Below, piece after piece: positions 21,769-32,900 of a DNA stretch of 64,000 nucleotides. The number at the start of each line of letters is the position of its first letter. Positions within the stretch are counted from its first letter, which is position 1. A program made the position numbers and the translations under genes. Source of the stretch: Semisulcospira habei (taxonomy: Eukaryota; Mollusca; Gastropoda; Semisulcospiridae); contig BTPG01000004.1 in assembly GCA_036245525.1 (NCBI GenBank), forward strand, positions 158,548,944-158,612,943, in the 5' to 3' direction. Below the pieces are notes generated by a model that did not search any database, was not told the origin of the DNA, and saw only the letters and a program-made list of their open reading frames with translations.

Positions 21769-22892
21769 GGAGAGGGGGAGACTGAAGACCAAAAGTGGGT
21801 GTAGATGATGGAGGTACTTAGACGGACCAGAGAGTCTATAGGCTATGCCCGTATATACCTACATCAGTTATCGGTGAAAAACATAGTGGCGTTATCGTTA
21901 TAGGACGAACACGTAAATTTCCTTACAAAGGGGGAGTGAATCGAAATTTTCCATACCAAGCGTTCTTTCCGCTGCTCGAACCAGCACGGAGCGACACCTA
22001 TACACTATTGACATGCACGCCTTTAGTTAGGGGACATAACCCACTCCCGAATTCTGTGTTTGTATTCATAAATTGTCTTAAGTCTTGACCTGATGGACGG
22101 GGGTGGAGGGGGGGGGGAGGTGGTACTTAAATGTGGGCGTCTGTGAAATACACACCATTTTGTATTATTATTATTTTTTTTTTTTTGGGGTGTGTGTGTG
22201 GGGGGGGTGGGGGTGGCGGGAGGGCGGAAATGTGAGGGAAGGGAGGGGGAGGGAAAGCAGAGGGGAGAGGAGAGGAGAAAGAATAGGATGATATAGATTT
22301 AAAAAAGAAAAATATATAGTTATTTGGGTTTAACGACGAGCAGGCGACTAAGGCTATCACACGGCGGGATTTAAAAAAAAAATAAAAAACAGGTTTGGGA
22401 GATGGAAGGGGGGGGGAGGTGGGGGGGGGGGAGGAGGGAATAACCACTTCACTGCCGAACAAAAGGTGAAGACGCTCCAGCGGCAAGAGGCCCCGTACAA
22501 ACTGAGTCCCACACTGACGTATTTCCAGCATAAAGTCGGTGCGTAACAAGTCTCAGGCCGACGCCGGCTGGCTGTTCACCCGTTTCTTCCGGGGTGACGG
22601 CGTTCTTTACCTGCCTTCTGGATTTCGTTTCTGGCGCCAACAGCGCAAAGCGGCGACACCATTATAGCTCCGTGGCAGTGCTAGATTAGCTCGGCACGTC
22701 CTCGATCATGCGCCGATCTATTCTGGCACCACCACTGAGTTGCCACGGTTGATCCAGCTCCCTCTGCACACATCTCCAGCTGAATTGTTTGTTGGCGTTC
22801 TTTCTTGGGTGTATGTTGGTGTGTGTGTGTTTGGGGTGTATGGAAGGACCGTTTACGGCATGTGTGTGTGTTATGGGTGGGCTGAGCGTGCG
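21769..22892. other. Spacer between LTR element and Polinton, G-rich tracts
   Basis: No supported gene. It has G-rich stretches (22096-22120, 22196-22290, 22405-22440), a fragment of the short dispersed element at about 22325-22390 ending in an A-rich tail, and a decayed copy of the AGCTATTCTGGCACCACC hairpin family near 22680-22755. Confidence 0.4.
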
Positions 22893-22898
22893 TCATGA
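22893..22898. repeat. Candidate target-site duplication, left of Polinton
   Basis: TCATGA, identical to 41307-41312. Six bases is the usual Polinton duplication length. The site is palindromic, so an alternative reading is that TCATGA belongs to the terminal repeat and the duplication is the 5-bp GTGCG present outside both ends. Confidence 0.6.
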
Positions 22899-23139
22899 GA
22901 GAGAAATACAATAGGGGATAACTAAGAATCAAATTTCAATAAGGCCGCACCGATCTATAAATCTCGCCTTTATTGATATTAAAATCTATGACCCGCCATG
23001 ACCTCTCCATTATCACATAATCACCCTTTTGTTTTTTGAAAAGTGGCGACCATGATTAGTGCGGCCTTTTTGATTTTGATACATTAGTAATCCCCTATTG
23101 TATTTCTCTATAACTATTGTCTCTGTCAGCACCTAATGA
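22899..23139 (+). repeat. Left terminal inverted repeat, itself a foldback
   Basis: Pairs with 41069-41306 in inverted orientation. In addition, its outer part 22899-22950 is complementary to its inner part 23059-23109 (AGAGAAATACAATAGGGGAT outside, GGCCGCAC at the base of the loop), leaving a loop of about 108 nt. The end can therefore fold into a hairpin with arms of about 50 bp. Confidence 0.85.
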
Positions 23140-24469
23140 CCTTAATTAATGAACTAATTACGGTCATTAACATCCACACTTCCGTTTTTCTCAAATCAAA
23201 CCAAAATCCTGATAGTACACTCAGTTAAATATAATAATGTCATTTTACACACTCCAAATAATTAAAAAATTACTCTCCATTGTCTCTCTATACTGTCAGA
23301 GTCGATTTCCGAAAACTCACAAGCTCTGTACAACACATGTTTACACATGACAAGACTGCCAAACCCCTTTTATGCATATAAGGTAGGGACATGTTTTCAC
23401 CGCGCCCATACAAAGGCCACGCTGTGTAAACACTACTTATACAGCAAGAGAGGTCTTTAGAAATTCCTGCGTGGGCACAGCCCGAGCATAATGGCATGTT
23501 ATAACAAAAGCTATTTTATTGACTGTGTCACTGATGTAAAATGCCACAAGTATCTCTTTTTTAACACAGGCCTTTTAAGTCTGGTTTCCACTGAAAGTTA
23601 GATTGACGGTATCTGGCCTTGTACATAGAGGGTTAGATTCACAGATTTACATGAGCCCCGTATTACAACTCCGCGGGGGAACAAACAGACGCACTGTGTA
23701 CACTTGTCTTGACTACAGTCTAAATACAGACAGTACAGGGCAACAAGCCATACGTTAACAAAAAGCCCCGTTGCTACCGACTTCATTTGAACATGAAAAG
23801 AACAGGACCCCAGTGCACTTAGAAAATTAATTTACTTGCTTACATAGATCGCTTTAATACATACGTAACATGCACCATAGACCCAAAAAGATGTAGTCGC
23901 ACACACGCACACACACACAAACATATGAATAAACATACATTTACACACACACACCCAAACACACACATATACACACACACACACACACATGTACAGACAC
24001 ACGGGAATACCCTGACACACACAATAGCCCTCTCTCTCTTTCCACATAATTTTACTCACTATCTCTCTTTATGAGTAAGTTGACAGGGTTTAACTGCAAA
24101 CATTTTTCACGTCATGACTGAACCTGTAAGGTAATTTAAATGTCGCCTTTAGGCTCAGAGAAGGTTTTCCAAATTTTTTCAGGCAGTTCGATATTCACAG
24201 ACTGACACAGTTTGCATGAAAAAACACCATGATATGTCTAAACACGCCAAGGTATGTCTTATTTTTCCTTATCGATATGGAGTCCCCCACAAAATGCTAA
24301 TTGGTTTTGAACAGTGAATGGGAAAACACTCGCCCGCATAATCCCCTATGAGCTCCTCACACAGAGAGAGGCCCGTCATAAAGTCAGTGATCATATACCT
24401 TTTACCCTTGCTGGTTTAGGTCTGTGCTTATTTTAACACACAAACACTGACGAAAGATTTGGACGTGTT
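23140..24469. other. Polinton left non-coding region
   Basis: No supported gene. It has a CA microsatellite at about 23900-23990. Polintons usually carry coding sequence close to the ends, so the lack of genes over 1.3 kb suggests decay or insertion of unrecognised sequence. Confidence 0.4.
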
Positions 24470-25503
24470 GACTGGGATTTTTCCAAAAACCCAACGGAAA
24501 AACTGAGGCCATGATAATTGCTTCCCCGAGGTTGACGAAGACGCTGACACTCCCCCAGTCATTACAAATCTGTGGTGCCACTGTCCCCTTCTCCCCCCAT
24601 GTAAAAAATCTGGGTGTCACACCTGATAGTAGCCTGTCCATGCGCCTTCATGTGAACAACGTTTGCAGATCCGCCTATACTGAACTGCGACGTATTGCTT
24701 CAGTCCGCCACTATCTGACACCTGAAGCAACTAAAGTACTTGTCTGCGCTTTTGTTTTGTCTAAATTAGACTATTGCAATGCTCTTTTGGCTGGCTGTTC
24801 CCAGTGTCTGATTGGCAAACTCCAGAAAATTCAAAATTCAGCTGCCAGGTTGATTCTTAGAGTCCCTAGATCAGATCATATCACACCCCATCTGTCTGCC
24901 CTACACTGGTTACCTGTTACAGCTAGGATTCAGTACAAAATTTCATGCATGACTCACAGTTGTATTACCTGTTCCTGCCCACACTACCTTGCCTCTCTTC
25001 TCCAGCTGTATACGCCCTTGAGACAGAATTTGCGCTCTGCTGCCGACTCTCGAGTTTTACGTATCCCTCTTGTCAAAACAAAGTCGTTTGGTGAGAGGTC
25101 ATTCAGATACCACAGCCCAGTTGTTTGGAATGATCTCCCACGCGAACTGAGATACGTGGATTCGAGAGAGGCATTCAAGCGTGCCCTAAAGACCCATATA
25201 TTTTCTGTCAGCTACAAATGACTTTGTCACACACCTGTCATGTTAAAGTCATCTCTATCTATTTATAGAAGTAGTGTGTGTGTGGGTGTGTGTGTGAATG
25301 CCAGTATGAGTCCATGAGCGTAGCACTTTTGAATGGTGACTTTATAGCTTGTTTACAGAGTGCGTTGTATTTTGTTTTTGTACTTTTTGTAAATTCCATT
25401 TTTGTAATTAGTTATTTTTTGTACATTAGTTTTTGTTAAGCGCCTAGAGCTCTAATCTGAGGTTAGGCACTATACAAGTACTCATTATTATTATTATTAT
25501 TAT
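24470..25503 (+). mobile_element. 5'-truncated CR1/L2-like LINE inside the Polinton
   Basis: The frame 24511-25221 encodes the C-terminal part of a non-LTR reverse transcriptase: VKNLGVTPDSSLSM, LDYCNALLAG, IQNSAARLI, HWLPVTARI, VVWNDLPREL. The catalytic core with the YADD box is missing, so it is truncated at the 5' end. The 3' untranslated part ends in a TTATTATTATTATTATTAT tail at 25485-25503, typical of this LINE group. No clear target duplication was found. It lies between the left terminal repeat and the first Polinton gene. Confidence 0.85.
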
Positions 25504-25639
25504 AACCGCATAAACACCATGAAGTCTTTACAGAAACAGAGTCTAAATGAGTTTGCAGCCTGTTGAAAACCAGAGAAAACTTTAAGTCAAGGTTTTTCTT
25601 ATATGTTTGGCTGAGGGGGTGTTTACTGTTGACTGGTTT

Positions 25640-25955
25640 TTTTTTTTCCTGCGCATTTCAAAACAGCATGATCAAACCAGCTTGAACATGACTGGTGGCA
25701 TTTACACTGACAAAGGGTGGTTGCTTTTTTTTTGAGAAATTGCTGGTCAGAGCTACAGTTTATTTCAAAAGCTTTTAACTTGATGTTGACACAGTAATTG
25801 ATTGCCGCTCCGTGAATATACACAGTGAGCGTCATGAGTGGTGTTTTATCTCTCTGCTTGTTAGACTGCCTGGTTTTGTCTGCTGATTTTTTTCTGCTCG
25901 TTTTGCGCATTTCGAAAACAGCATGATCAAACCAGATTGAACATGACTGGTAGCG
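25640..25955. repeat. Two direct copies of a 50-bp segment
   Basis: GCGCATTTC(A/G)AAACAGCATGATCAAACCAG followed by TTGAACATGACTGGTRGC occurs at about 25652-25702 and at about 25904-25954, just before the first Polinton promoter. Such repeats may be regulatory or the result of a local duplication. Confidence 0.7.
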
Positions 25956-25991
25956 TGCCTTGGAACTAATGCGTGTTAAGATATTTTCTAG

Positions 25992-25998
25992 TATAAAA
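25992..25998 (+). promoter_or_regulatory. TATA box of the first Polinton gene
   Basis: TATAAAA, 30 bp before the first ATG at 26028, in an otherwise mixed-composition stretch. It resembles an RNA polymerase II core promoter for an early-type transcript. Confidence 0.5.
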
Positions 25999-26027
25999 CC
26001 GAACCCCGGAGCAAGGCACAGTCAAAC

Positions 26028-26506
26028 ATGACTCAATATTCTGGTGGAAAATTGCGTTTATGCAAGATTGTCTTCTTCGTAAATGGTTGTGTGCTCGTGA
26101 GGAAAACGTTACTCGTTTTAAAGCAGAATTATACAAACTGAATGATAATGTACAGGAGTTGAAATTAAACTTAAATAATATTGAACAAGAGATGAAACAT
26201 ATTGCTGATGAAATAATTGTGTCTAAGGATGAAAACAACTTACAGTTAGTTTCAAACATGATAAAAGAATATGGTAAGCGTGAGGAAAAAACAGAAAAAA
26301 TTTAAAAAGTTATTTTTGGGGAGGAGCAAAAAATAAGATTAAAACAAAAAGATGTTGAGATGAATGAAATGGTTGCAAAAAATATCACTGACGAAATGAT
26401 TCAATTAGAAGATAATAGCCCCTCATTTCAAAGAATGAAGGCAATTATTGAACAGAGGAGACAAGAAAAGCAACAGTCAGGAGAAAAACCAATGGAAATA
26501 GAGTAG
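26028..26506 (+). pseudogene. Coiled-coil protein gene of the Polinton, broken
   Basis: The ATG at 26028 (MTQYSGGKLR) is out of frame with the main ORF, which reads from about 26060. The frames change near a short T run at about 26052-26054. The main ORF runs to a TAA at 26303-26305 and continues in the same frame to a TAG at 26504-26506. The product is a charged, heptad-like helix (LYKLNDNVQELKLNLNNIEQ region) of about 155 residues. I do not recognise it. It lies first in the rightward gene row, behind a TATA box. Function unknown, possibly a structural or regulatory protein. Confidence 0.55.
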
Positions 26507-27121
26507 TTCCACAGTGCTATACCGCTTGCGAAGAACCGAAATGTAAACGTTTTTTACATTGCTCTCGGGTTTTGTGCATACCATCAAATTTTACACATCA
26601 CAGAATATTTTTATCTTAGTGTGATGTGTGTTGAAAAATCACTTTCACGTGGTATAGGTGTTGAACCTAGCCCCGGGAGTGCCGCGTTCAAGTGTTTTTT
26701 CCTAGGGTGTACACATTCACACACACGAAACTACATCCGAGAGCAATACACCTGTTTGGCTTTTGTCATGTGGTCTTTGGTACATATAGGTGGCCACGAA
26801 AATTTTTCATCTTAAATGAGCTGTCAAGGGTTGATGACCTTTCTGATGAGACTAATTAAGTCGAAACAGCTCCCCCACCTTGGCTCAAAGGTAAGTGTTT
26901 TATTTTTATTTTACTTGACTGTAACTGTATATCCAGTCTTTTGAAAACTTATCTCGGGCTGTATGTGGTGCGGCACAGGCCGTGTGTGGTAACCAGTAGG
27001 TTACGTCTGATGTTTCATTTGGCTCTCACTTGACCAGAGTGTGATTTATAATTTACTGCAAAGCCAATAATCGCCAATACTGTGTCAGGTATGTTTGCTT
27101 TAAAGGACAGGGTTATTGTAC
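26507..27121. other. Polinton spacer, no supported gene
   Basis: Only short frames are seen, none with a recognisable motif or an A-rich start context. Confidence 0.35.
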
Positions 27122-27280
27122 ATGACACCACAATTGAAATCTGTGAAGCATGATATTAATAAGCCCACTGAGAGAGATAATATAGTACAGGGAGTCTTGT
27201 CTGGGGTAAACTCAAAAACTATTGGCAATATTGCTGAGTGGTGTAAACGTATAAAATTACTGTTCAGTGTATCTTCCTAG
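27122..27280 (+). CDS. Possible small Polinton protein (52 aa)
   Basis: An open frame from ATG 27122 to TAG 27278-27280, with AT-rich codon use like its neighbours and a C-terminal IAEWCKRIKLL segment. It has no recognisable domain. It could be chance or a truncated end of a larger gene. Confidence 0.25.
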   Translation: MTPQLKSVKHDINKPTERDNIVQGVLSGVNSKTIGNIAEWCKRIKLLFSVSS

Positions 27281-27333
27281 AAAAACATGATTTTGCTTGA
27301 TAACAATTTTAAAGTTGCCTGCAATTTTGATTT

Positions 27334-27340
27334 TATATAA
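27334..27340 (+). promoter_or_regulatory. TATA-like element
   Basis: TATATAA followed by an A run, 22-28 bp before the ATG at 27362. Position and composition suit a core promoter. Confidence 0.35.
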
Positions 27341-27361
27341 AAAAAATTAATTACATTATAA

Positions 27362-27889
27362 ATGAATTCAGATGAATTGTTATTACTGAATGATATCAAT
27401 GCTGTAGAGAACAAAGACTTAGACTCGAAAAAAACAGCGTCTTTTGTCTGTAATTGTCTCAGGCAAGTCAAAGACTTATCTCGGTAAACAATACATGACA
27501 GAGGATATTGAATCTCTAACCTCTGACGAGCTAATCAAGCTTCATTCAAAATATGAAAACCACATCGCTTCACTAATGACTCGTGATTTAAGCCGATCTC
27601 TTGTATGCCTATACACAAAAGCAGTGAGTCACTTTCTACCTGTGGATTGTGACGGCCTATCACACGACCTTGAAAGCAATCCTATTGTTTCAAGTTCAAT
27701 TGGTATAAATTAGCATGCCTCATGTTTTACAAGTTTGGAAATTACCTTGCACCTGTCATAACCTTACTTGTTACTGGAAGTCGTATTGATTTTTCAAAAA
27801 TAAATTTTACTGCAGAAGAAAATGGACGAGACCCAGACGACTCCACAACCGAACCCCGACCCTGTTTTGACACAGGTTCAAACTGTGAC
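27362..27889 (+). pseudogene. Polinton conserved protein with hydrophobic segment, two frameshifts
   Basis: ATG at 27362 (MNSDELLLLNDI). The frame changes at the A7 run 27428-27434 into the ORF at 27444-27713 (ESLTSDELIKLHSKYENHIA), and again near 27710 into a third frame that carries MFYKFGNYLAP and a short hydrophobic stretch and stops at 27887-27889. The three pieces read as one protein of about 175 residues by content. The YKFGNYLAP region resembles a small protein I know from other animal Polintons, of unknown function. The 3' end overlaps the next gene by about 68 bp. Confidence 0.55.
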
Positions 27890-28276
27890 TAAGGTTAAAA
27901 GTCCAGGCCGCGTTGATGCAGGAAAAAGATTAGCCGAATGGAACAGGCAAAAAAAATTACAGCTTCAAACACAACAGAAAAGGTTCATGTAACTAACCAG
28001 GTGTCAGGACCGTCAGGACCGTCACTCCCTCATCAAAGTGAGAGACAAACAACTAAGTCTAACCCTGACCCTAACCCTGACCCCGAACCTCAATCAACAA
28101 AATATATAATTGCCGGATTTGTTGTCGGATTTGGTTACGTAGGGTATCAATTATACAAAAAATACAAACCACAGACTCGTACAGTGACCAAAAAATCAAA
28201 CACTCCAAAAACAGAACCAGAAGTCGCCACATTACCAGTAACATCCAAAGCCGTTGACCCATTTTATATGCAGTAA
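27822..28276 (+). pseudogene. Polinton basic virion-like protein with a membrane segment, one frameshift
   Basis: ATG at 27822. The first 45 codons carry a basic motif (PGRVDAGKRLAEWN) that recurs in small Polinton and adintovirus proteins. The frame changes at the A8 run 27949-27956 into the ORF that continues to 28276. That second part is Pro/Ser-rich, then has a transmembrane segment (YIIAGFVVGFGYVGYQL) and a basic tail. Total about 150 residues. I infer a virion protein, perhaps DNA-binding and membrane-associated. No closer assignment is possible. The stop codon overlaps AATAAA. Confidence 0.6.
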
Positions 28277-28312
28277 ATAAAAATATTATTTTAATTTTTA
28301 TTGCCTAAGAAA

Positions 28313-28543
28313 ATGAATGACTCAAAGAACATAATGAACCTTGTGTATCATTCTGCCGTAATCAGCGGACTAGCAGTAGCTTATTCTATGCTGGGGAAAA
28401 GTCTTCTCAAAATGAAATCAGCAGACTTGAGTAGATTAGATTTCGAAGACAGCGCAAAGCTAATTGTAGTTGTCACAGCATCGATTGCGACAAAAGATTT
28501 TCTTGTTAAGCAAGGAATTATTCCCGAAAATGTTTCTATGTAA
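28313..28543 (+). CDS. Small Polinton membrane protein (76 aa)
   Basis: I chose the ATG at 28313 rather than the upstream TTG at 28301. It has a hydrophobic stretch (VYHSAVISGLAVAYSMLG) and a second one (AKLIVVVTASIATKDFLVKQ). The ending GIIPENV is a pattern I associate with small Polinton proteins found next to integrase. The frame is intact. Its TAA stop is part of TAAATAAAAA, which also sits directly before the next gene. Function unknown, possibly a virion membrane or scaffold component. Confidence 0.6.
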   Translation: MNDSKNIMNLVYHSAVISGLAVAYSMLGKSLLKMKSADLSRLDFEDSAKLIVVVTASIATKDFLVKQGIIPENVSM

Positions 28544-28552
28544 ATAAAAACT

Positions 28553-28987
28553 ATGGCGACTTTAGCAGTAATAATTGGAGGTGCGATGGTCAACGCCCTA
28601 GCATTCAGTGGCTCAAATTATCTCTTTTCAAAAGTAGGTAGAGAGGAATCTGCAGAAGAAATGAAGCATCACAATGAAGCATCTGAGAAACTTGCACAAG
28701 CGCAGCAGGATTATGAAAAGAATAGAATTGAGAAACTTGATTTTATCAATGAAAAACTCCATCTAGAAGGTCACGCACAACATACATTTTCAAATACAGA
28801 CGACGCAATCCATGAGTATTTTTTAGTCACAGGTGAAGACATGTCTATCCCAAAACCAAAACTTAGTGACTACTAACAACCCAGTCCAGAACAAAGAAAC
28901 GGGGAGATAATCTTTGTTCTAGTGGGAATGACATTTGTATTTTTTACTGGTCTTTATATTGATAGAAAAAATGGCAGCCGAAAATAA
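28553..28987 (+). pseudogene. Polinton membrane/coiled-coil protein with premature stop
   Basis: It starts at ATG 28553 with MATLAVIIGGAMVNALAF, a signal-like hydrophobic N-terminus, then a charged helix (EKLAQAQQDYEKNRIEKLDF). A TAA at 28874-28876 ends the first 107 codons. The same frame continues with a Pro/Glu segment and a clear transmembrane helix (IIFVLVGMTFVFFTGLYI) to a TAA at 28985-28987, so the stop looks like a nonsense change. The extended frame overlaps the integrase start by 17 bp. It resembles a widespread animal Polinton protein of unknown role. Confidence 0.65.
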
Positions 28988-29936
28988 ACTATCAAAAATA
29001 TATTACTCCCCATCAGGGTACTGGAAAAGTAACACCGCTATTCAGAAATTACATGCCGCTGTGGGCGGAGATATAACACTCAATCAAGTCAAACAATGGT
29101 TACAGAGACAGGCAATTTGGCAGATATATCTCCCTGCTCCAAGAAAGATATCTAGACCCCATTTTGAAAACACTACCCCCAATGACACACATCAAATGGA
29201 TCTCCTGTTCCTACCACATGACACAATAAGAAAGAAACGATACAAGTACGCTTTGACTGTCGTTGACATAGCTTCAAGGTATAAAGACGCTGAACCCATA
29301 TCTGACAAAACAGCTACAACAGTTGCTACAGCATTAACAAAAATATATAGTCGAGGCCCTTTAAGATACCCCAGACTTGTTCAAGTTGATGACGGATCAG
29401 AATTCAAAGGTGCTGTTAATCAGTTATTTGCAAAACATGACGTACTGGTCAGACGCGGTATTCCAGGTGTACACAGATCACAGGCAGTTGTAGAGAACTT
29501 TAACAAACAGTTATCAGAGAGACTTTTCAGTTACCAGTATTCAAAGGAAATCATGCATGACACGCGTAACACAGAGTGGGTAAAGAGATTACCACATGTG
29601 ATAAAAGCAATAAACAATGAAGGTCATCCTAAGCCTGTTGATGCTATTAAATTGAAATCAATTACAGAACCAAAAACAGGACCAACCCCAGCACCCGACA
29701 CAAGTTTATTTACTAAACAGGTAAGATATTTATATCAACCAGGGGAGGCTGAAAACGATGACAAACGCAGGGCAACAGACCCCATTTGGTCAACGTCTGT
29801 ACACAATATAAAAAAAATAGTCCCCGGTCCTGACGCAACAATATATTATCTGTATGACCCTGCGCCACAGAGGGCATTTGTCAGAAAAGAATTACAGATT
29901 ATTCCCCCAGACACCGTTACTCATTTCAGTAACTAA
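28971..29936 (+). CDS. Polinton integrase (retroviral-type DDE)
   Basis: 321 codons from the ATG at 28971; the frame is open upstream only from a TTG. The catalytic triad is visible: Asp77 (HQMDLLF), Asp140 (VQVDDGSEF) and Glu175 (AVVENFNKQL), with 34 residues between the last two. The core has YALTVVDIASRYKDAEPI, typical of the transposon-derived F54H12.3-like integrases. After Pro-rich linker residues, the C-terminus forms a chromo/SH3-like segment (VRYLYQPGEA, then IYYLYDP). The frame is intact. Role: insertion of the linear element into nuclear DNA, giving a 6-bp duplication. Its last 45 bp overlap the 3' end of the convergent polymerase gene. Confidence 0.9.
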   Translation: MAAENKLSKIYYSPSGYWKSNTAIQKLHAAVGGDITLNQVKQWLQRQAIWQIYLPAPRKISRPHFENTTPNDTHQMDLLFLPHDTIRKKRYKYALTVVDIASRYKDAEPISDKTATTVATALTKIYSRGPLRYPRLVQVDDGSEFKGAVNQLFAKHDVLVRRGIPGVHRSQAVVENFNKQLSERLFSYQYSKEIMHDTRNTEWVKRLPHVIKAINNEGHPKPVDAIKLKSITEPKTGPTPAPDTSLFTKQVRYLYQPGEAENDDKRRATDPIWSTSVHNIKKIVPGPDATIYYLYDPAPQRAFVRKELQIIPPDTVTHFSN

Positions 29937-32900
29937 CTCATCAATTAATTCATCAACCAGTTCATTGGCTATTTCTTCAGATAACTTGAGCCTGTAATGG
30001 CCTGGTGCATAAGCTTTTTCCTTACTGTGAAACACTCGTTTCGTGTCTCCAACTGCAAGTGACTTCTTATGTGTTTGAATCATTTCAAGATTATGTTTGT
30101 TTGATCTCAGTGACTTGTTTGGATAATCAGGCATTAATGCCCCATCGAACACTTGCTTGTAATGTTCATGTCGAATGTTTTTATTTTTTATCGCTGTTTT
30201 CTTGATACCTTTGGCTTTTGACTGACTACCTTTCTGATGCAGTATAGAATACATTTTTGATCTCAGACCAACGTACTCAACTATTGGCACACCATTCAGT
30301 TCATCCTTAAACTTACCAGGCACTTTCTTGTTTTGTGTGCTAAACAGTGGATGATCTTTTGGGTAGTCAGACGTGTCATACATATGTAACTCTGTTTTCA
30401 TGTCTTCATAAAAGTCTTCAGTACACACATCAATGATCATAGAGTCAGTGTCAGTGTATAGCAGATGACACTCAGGATACTTTGGTTTGAAGTAATCATA
30501 ATAAAATTCAAGCATCAACAGTTTTGACAACTCAAGAATTGCCATACCAATGAATACTGGCTTGTCCAGTTTAACAATCTTTTTTTTGAGTGACACTGCA
30601 TACAATGATGAATGAAACTCTTTGTACCCTGTGTACTGTGGCTTACCTGTAAGTTTAATTGCACCCGATTCAGTTGTGACTAGTCTCACATCTTTGCGGT
30701 GATGAGGATTTTCCATAGTCTTTCCAAAACAGGCATTGTTCATAAGCTTAAAGAAGTCTTTGTCAAATGCAGTTTTGCCGTCTTTGGCACGCAATGTTGT
30801 GTTCTTCATTATATAATCTTTCATGAAAGCACTCTGATCAAATTGAATTCCTCTGTGAACTTTTTTTAGTACTAACCCATGCCTGATGTAAAACTGCAGC
30901 AAGCGGTAGTGACAAACGTAATTGAATTTGTCATTCAAATTGGCACTAGTTTAGTGTCTTCTTTTTTACCTGTCATACTCATTTTCTCAACTGCCAATGG
31001 ATAATCATTATGGTAATCATGTAGATGGTGTGGGTACTCCAGGTCTACTTCAAAGATCCAACCCTTCGCGTCGTTCCGGTCAAGATTCATAATATTGTTT
31101 GTTAACCCTGTTACATCATACTGTGACAAATCATACAGACAAAAGATTTTCAAGGGCAATAACTCACACATCGCCCAGCCATACAAATTGTTAGCATCTA
31201 CGTACGTAATGAATGACCTTGACCTTGAGGGGTCAAACCCAAGGTCACCATAACCGTCCAGATATTTATTGTTGACTCTGGCATAATTGTTCCCTGCAAT
31301 ACTAATCCCACCCCTCAATCTACGTTCCACCATTTCACCCATCGTACGATCAGACAACAGGTCTATAGATATCTTACTGGATTTCAAAAATGCATCCCAT
31401 GTCATGCCAGGACTAGTTATGTAACAAGCCGGGTCAAGCTTGTAGTGTAACAAACCCTTTTCACGGTAACTTTCAAATACGTCTGCTAGCAAACAAACGT
31501 CAGCTTTCAAGTACTGGTCATGGTAGTCACCAATTGTCTGACACCCTAACTTCCCCCACGCATCAAGTGCGTGCTGGTATTCAGAGTCAGAAATACCTTT
31601 ACCATTAAGTGTGGAATAAAATTTCTCTTTTGGTGGCAGTCTCCTTTCTTCAAACACAACCCAGTGATCAATGTACTCGTACGGATAAACTCCTTTCTTA
31701 ATCAAGTCTGGTTCAAAATATTTACTTGTTATTGGATACTCAGTCAGTCCTTCTGCCAAACTAGCAAGACCTAAAGACAAATGTTGCATGGAGTCATAAA
31801 ATGCTAATTTGTCTAACCTAAAAGTCAAGTACTTTTCAGTTGTCTGTGCAATACAACTTATGTTTTTGTAAGATTCATCCACAGCCTGCATGATAATGTG
31901 TGAATCATATCCTTTGAGATTGTGAAAAAAGATTGGTAACTTATATGTCATAGGATCTGTTTTTAATAACAAGTTACAATTGTTATGTGCAGCACCTCTG
32001 TAACGTCCAGTTATGTGATCATGGTCACGAACTTTATCACCCTGGAGGGGCTGTTCACAAATCCAACACGTCTCAGCTGTATCAAATTTTAATTTGTCTT
32101 CTTCTGTCATTACCAAAGGCATCTGACATGTTGTGAGATACTGTACTACCTGACTATACAGATGTCTCATTTCTGTTAAAAACAAACATGCTGCATTTTC
32201 ACCTCTGTAGATAACAGGTTCTGAATGCTGACCATCTGACCTAACAATAATGTATCCAAAAGAACACACCACTTGGTCACTTAGTTTTATAGTCTTTGGT
32301 AATGACTCTGGAACAGGACCTTCATATGGTACTACCAGTGATTCAAAATCAGCATACACTACAAACGGCAGCTTTTGTTGATTCCCATAGTTCTTAAAAT
32401 ATACTTGACTACCAGGATCTGGATACATAAGTACAGTTTGTATGTCATCAGCCGACCTACAATGCAGGACGTGTTTATGTGCTACTGCAATAGAGGAGAA
32501 TCTTTGTAAACATTTCTTACACACTTCCTGTTTGCCATTGTGTTTTGTTGTATGCCCATGAATTAGACGTGACATATTTCTGATAATTGTGTAGTGAAAG
32601 TTATCATTATCACCGGCAGGGCCTATTAGCAAATGTCAACATGCTTATCTTCTGACTGCCCATATGTTGGAGCAAGTGGTGATACTCTAATGGGTTGTAA
32701 CTTGTCAACAGACTCATTATCCCACACATACACATTTACAGATATACCAGGATTTAGTTTTTCAAACAAGTCTATGTCTTCTATTTTAACAGGGAACTCA
32801 ATGCCACTGAAGTTGAGTTCATTTACAAATTTAAAGTAGTTAGATACACGTTCAGGCTTTGATTTTATAAAGTGTAGTTTAGCAAGCACACACCACATGA

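Noticed and set aside
22893..22898. Certain assignment of the Polinton target duplication as TCATGA
   Set aside because: TCATGA is palindromic and GTGCG also flanks both ends outside it, so the duplication could be either. I list TCATGA only as a candidate.
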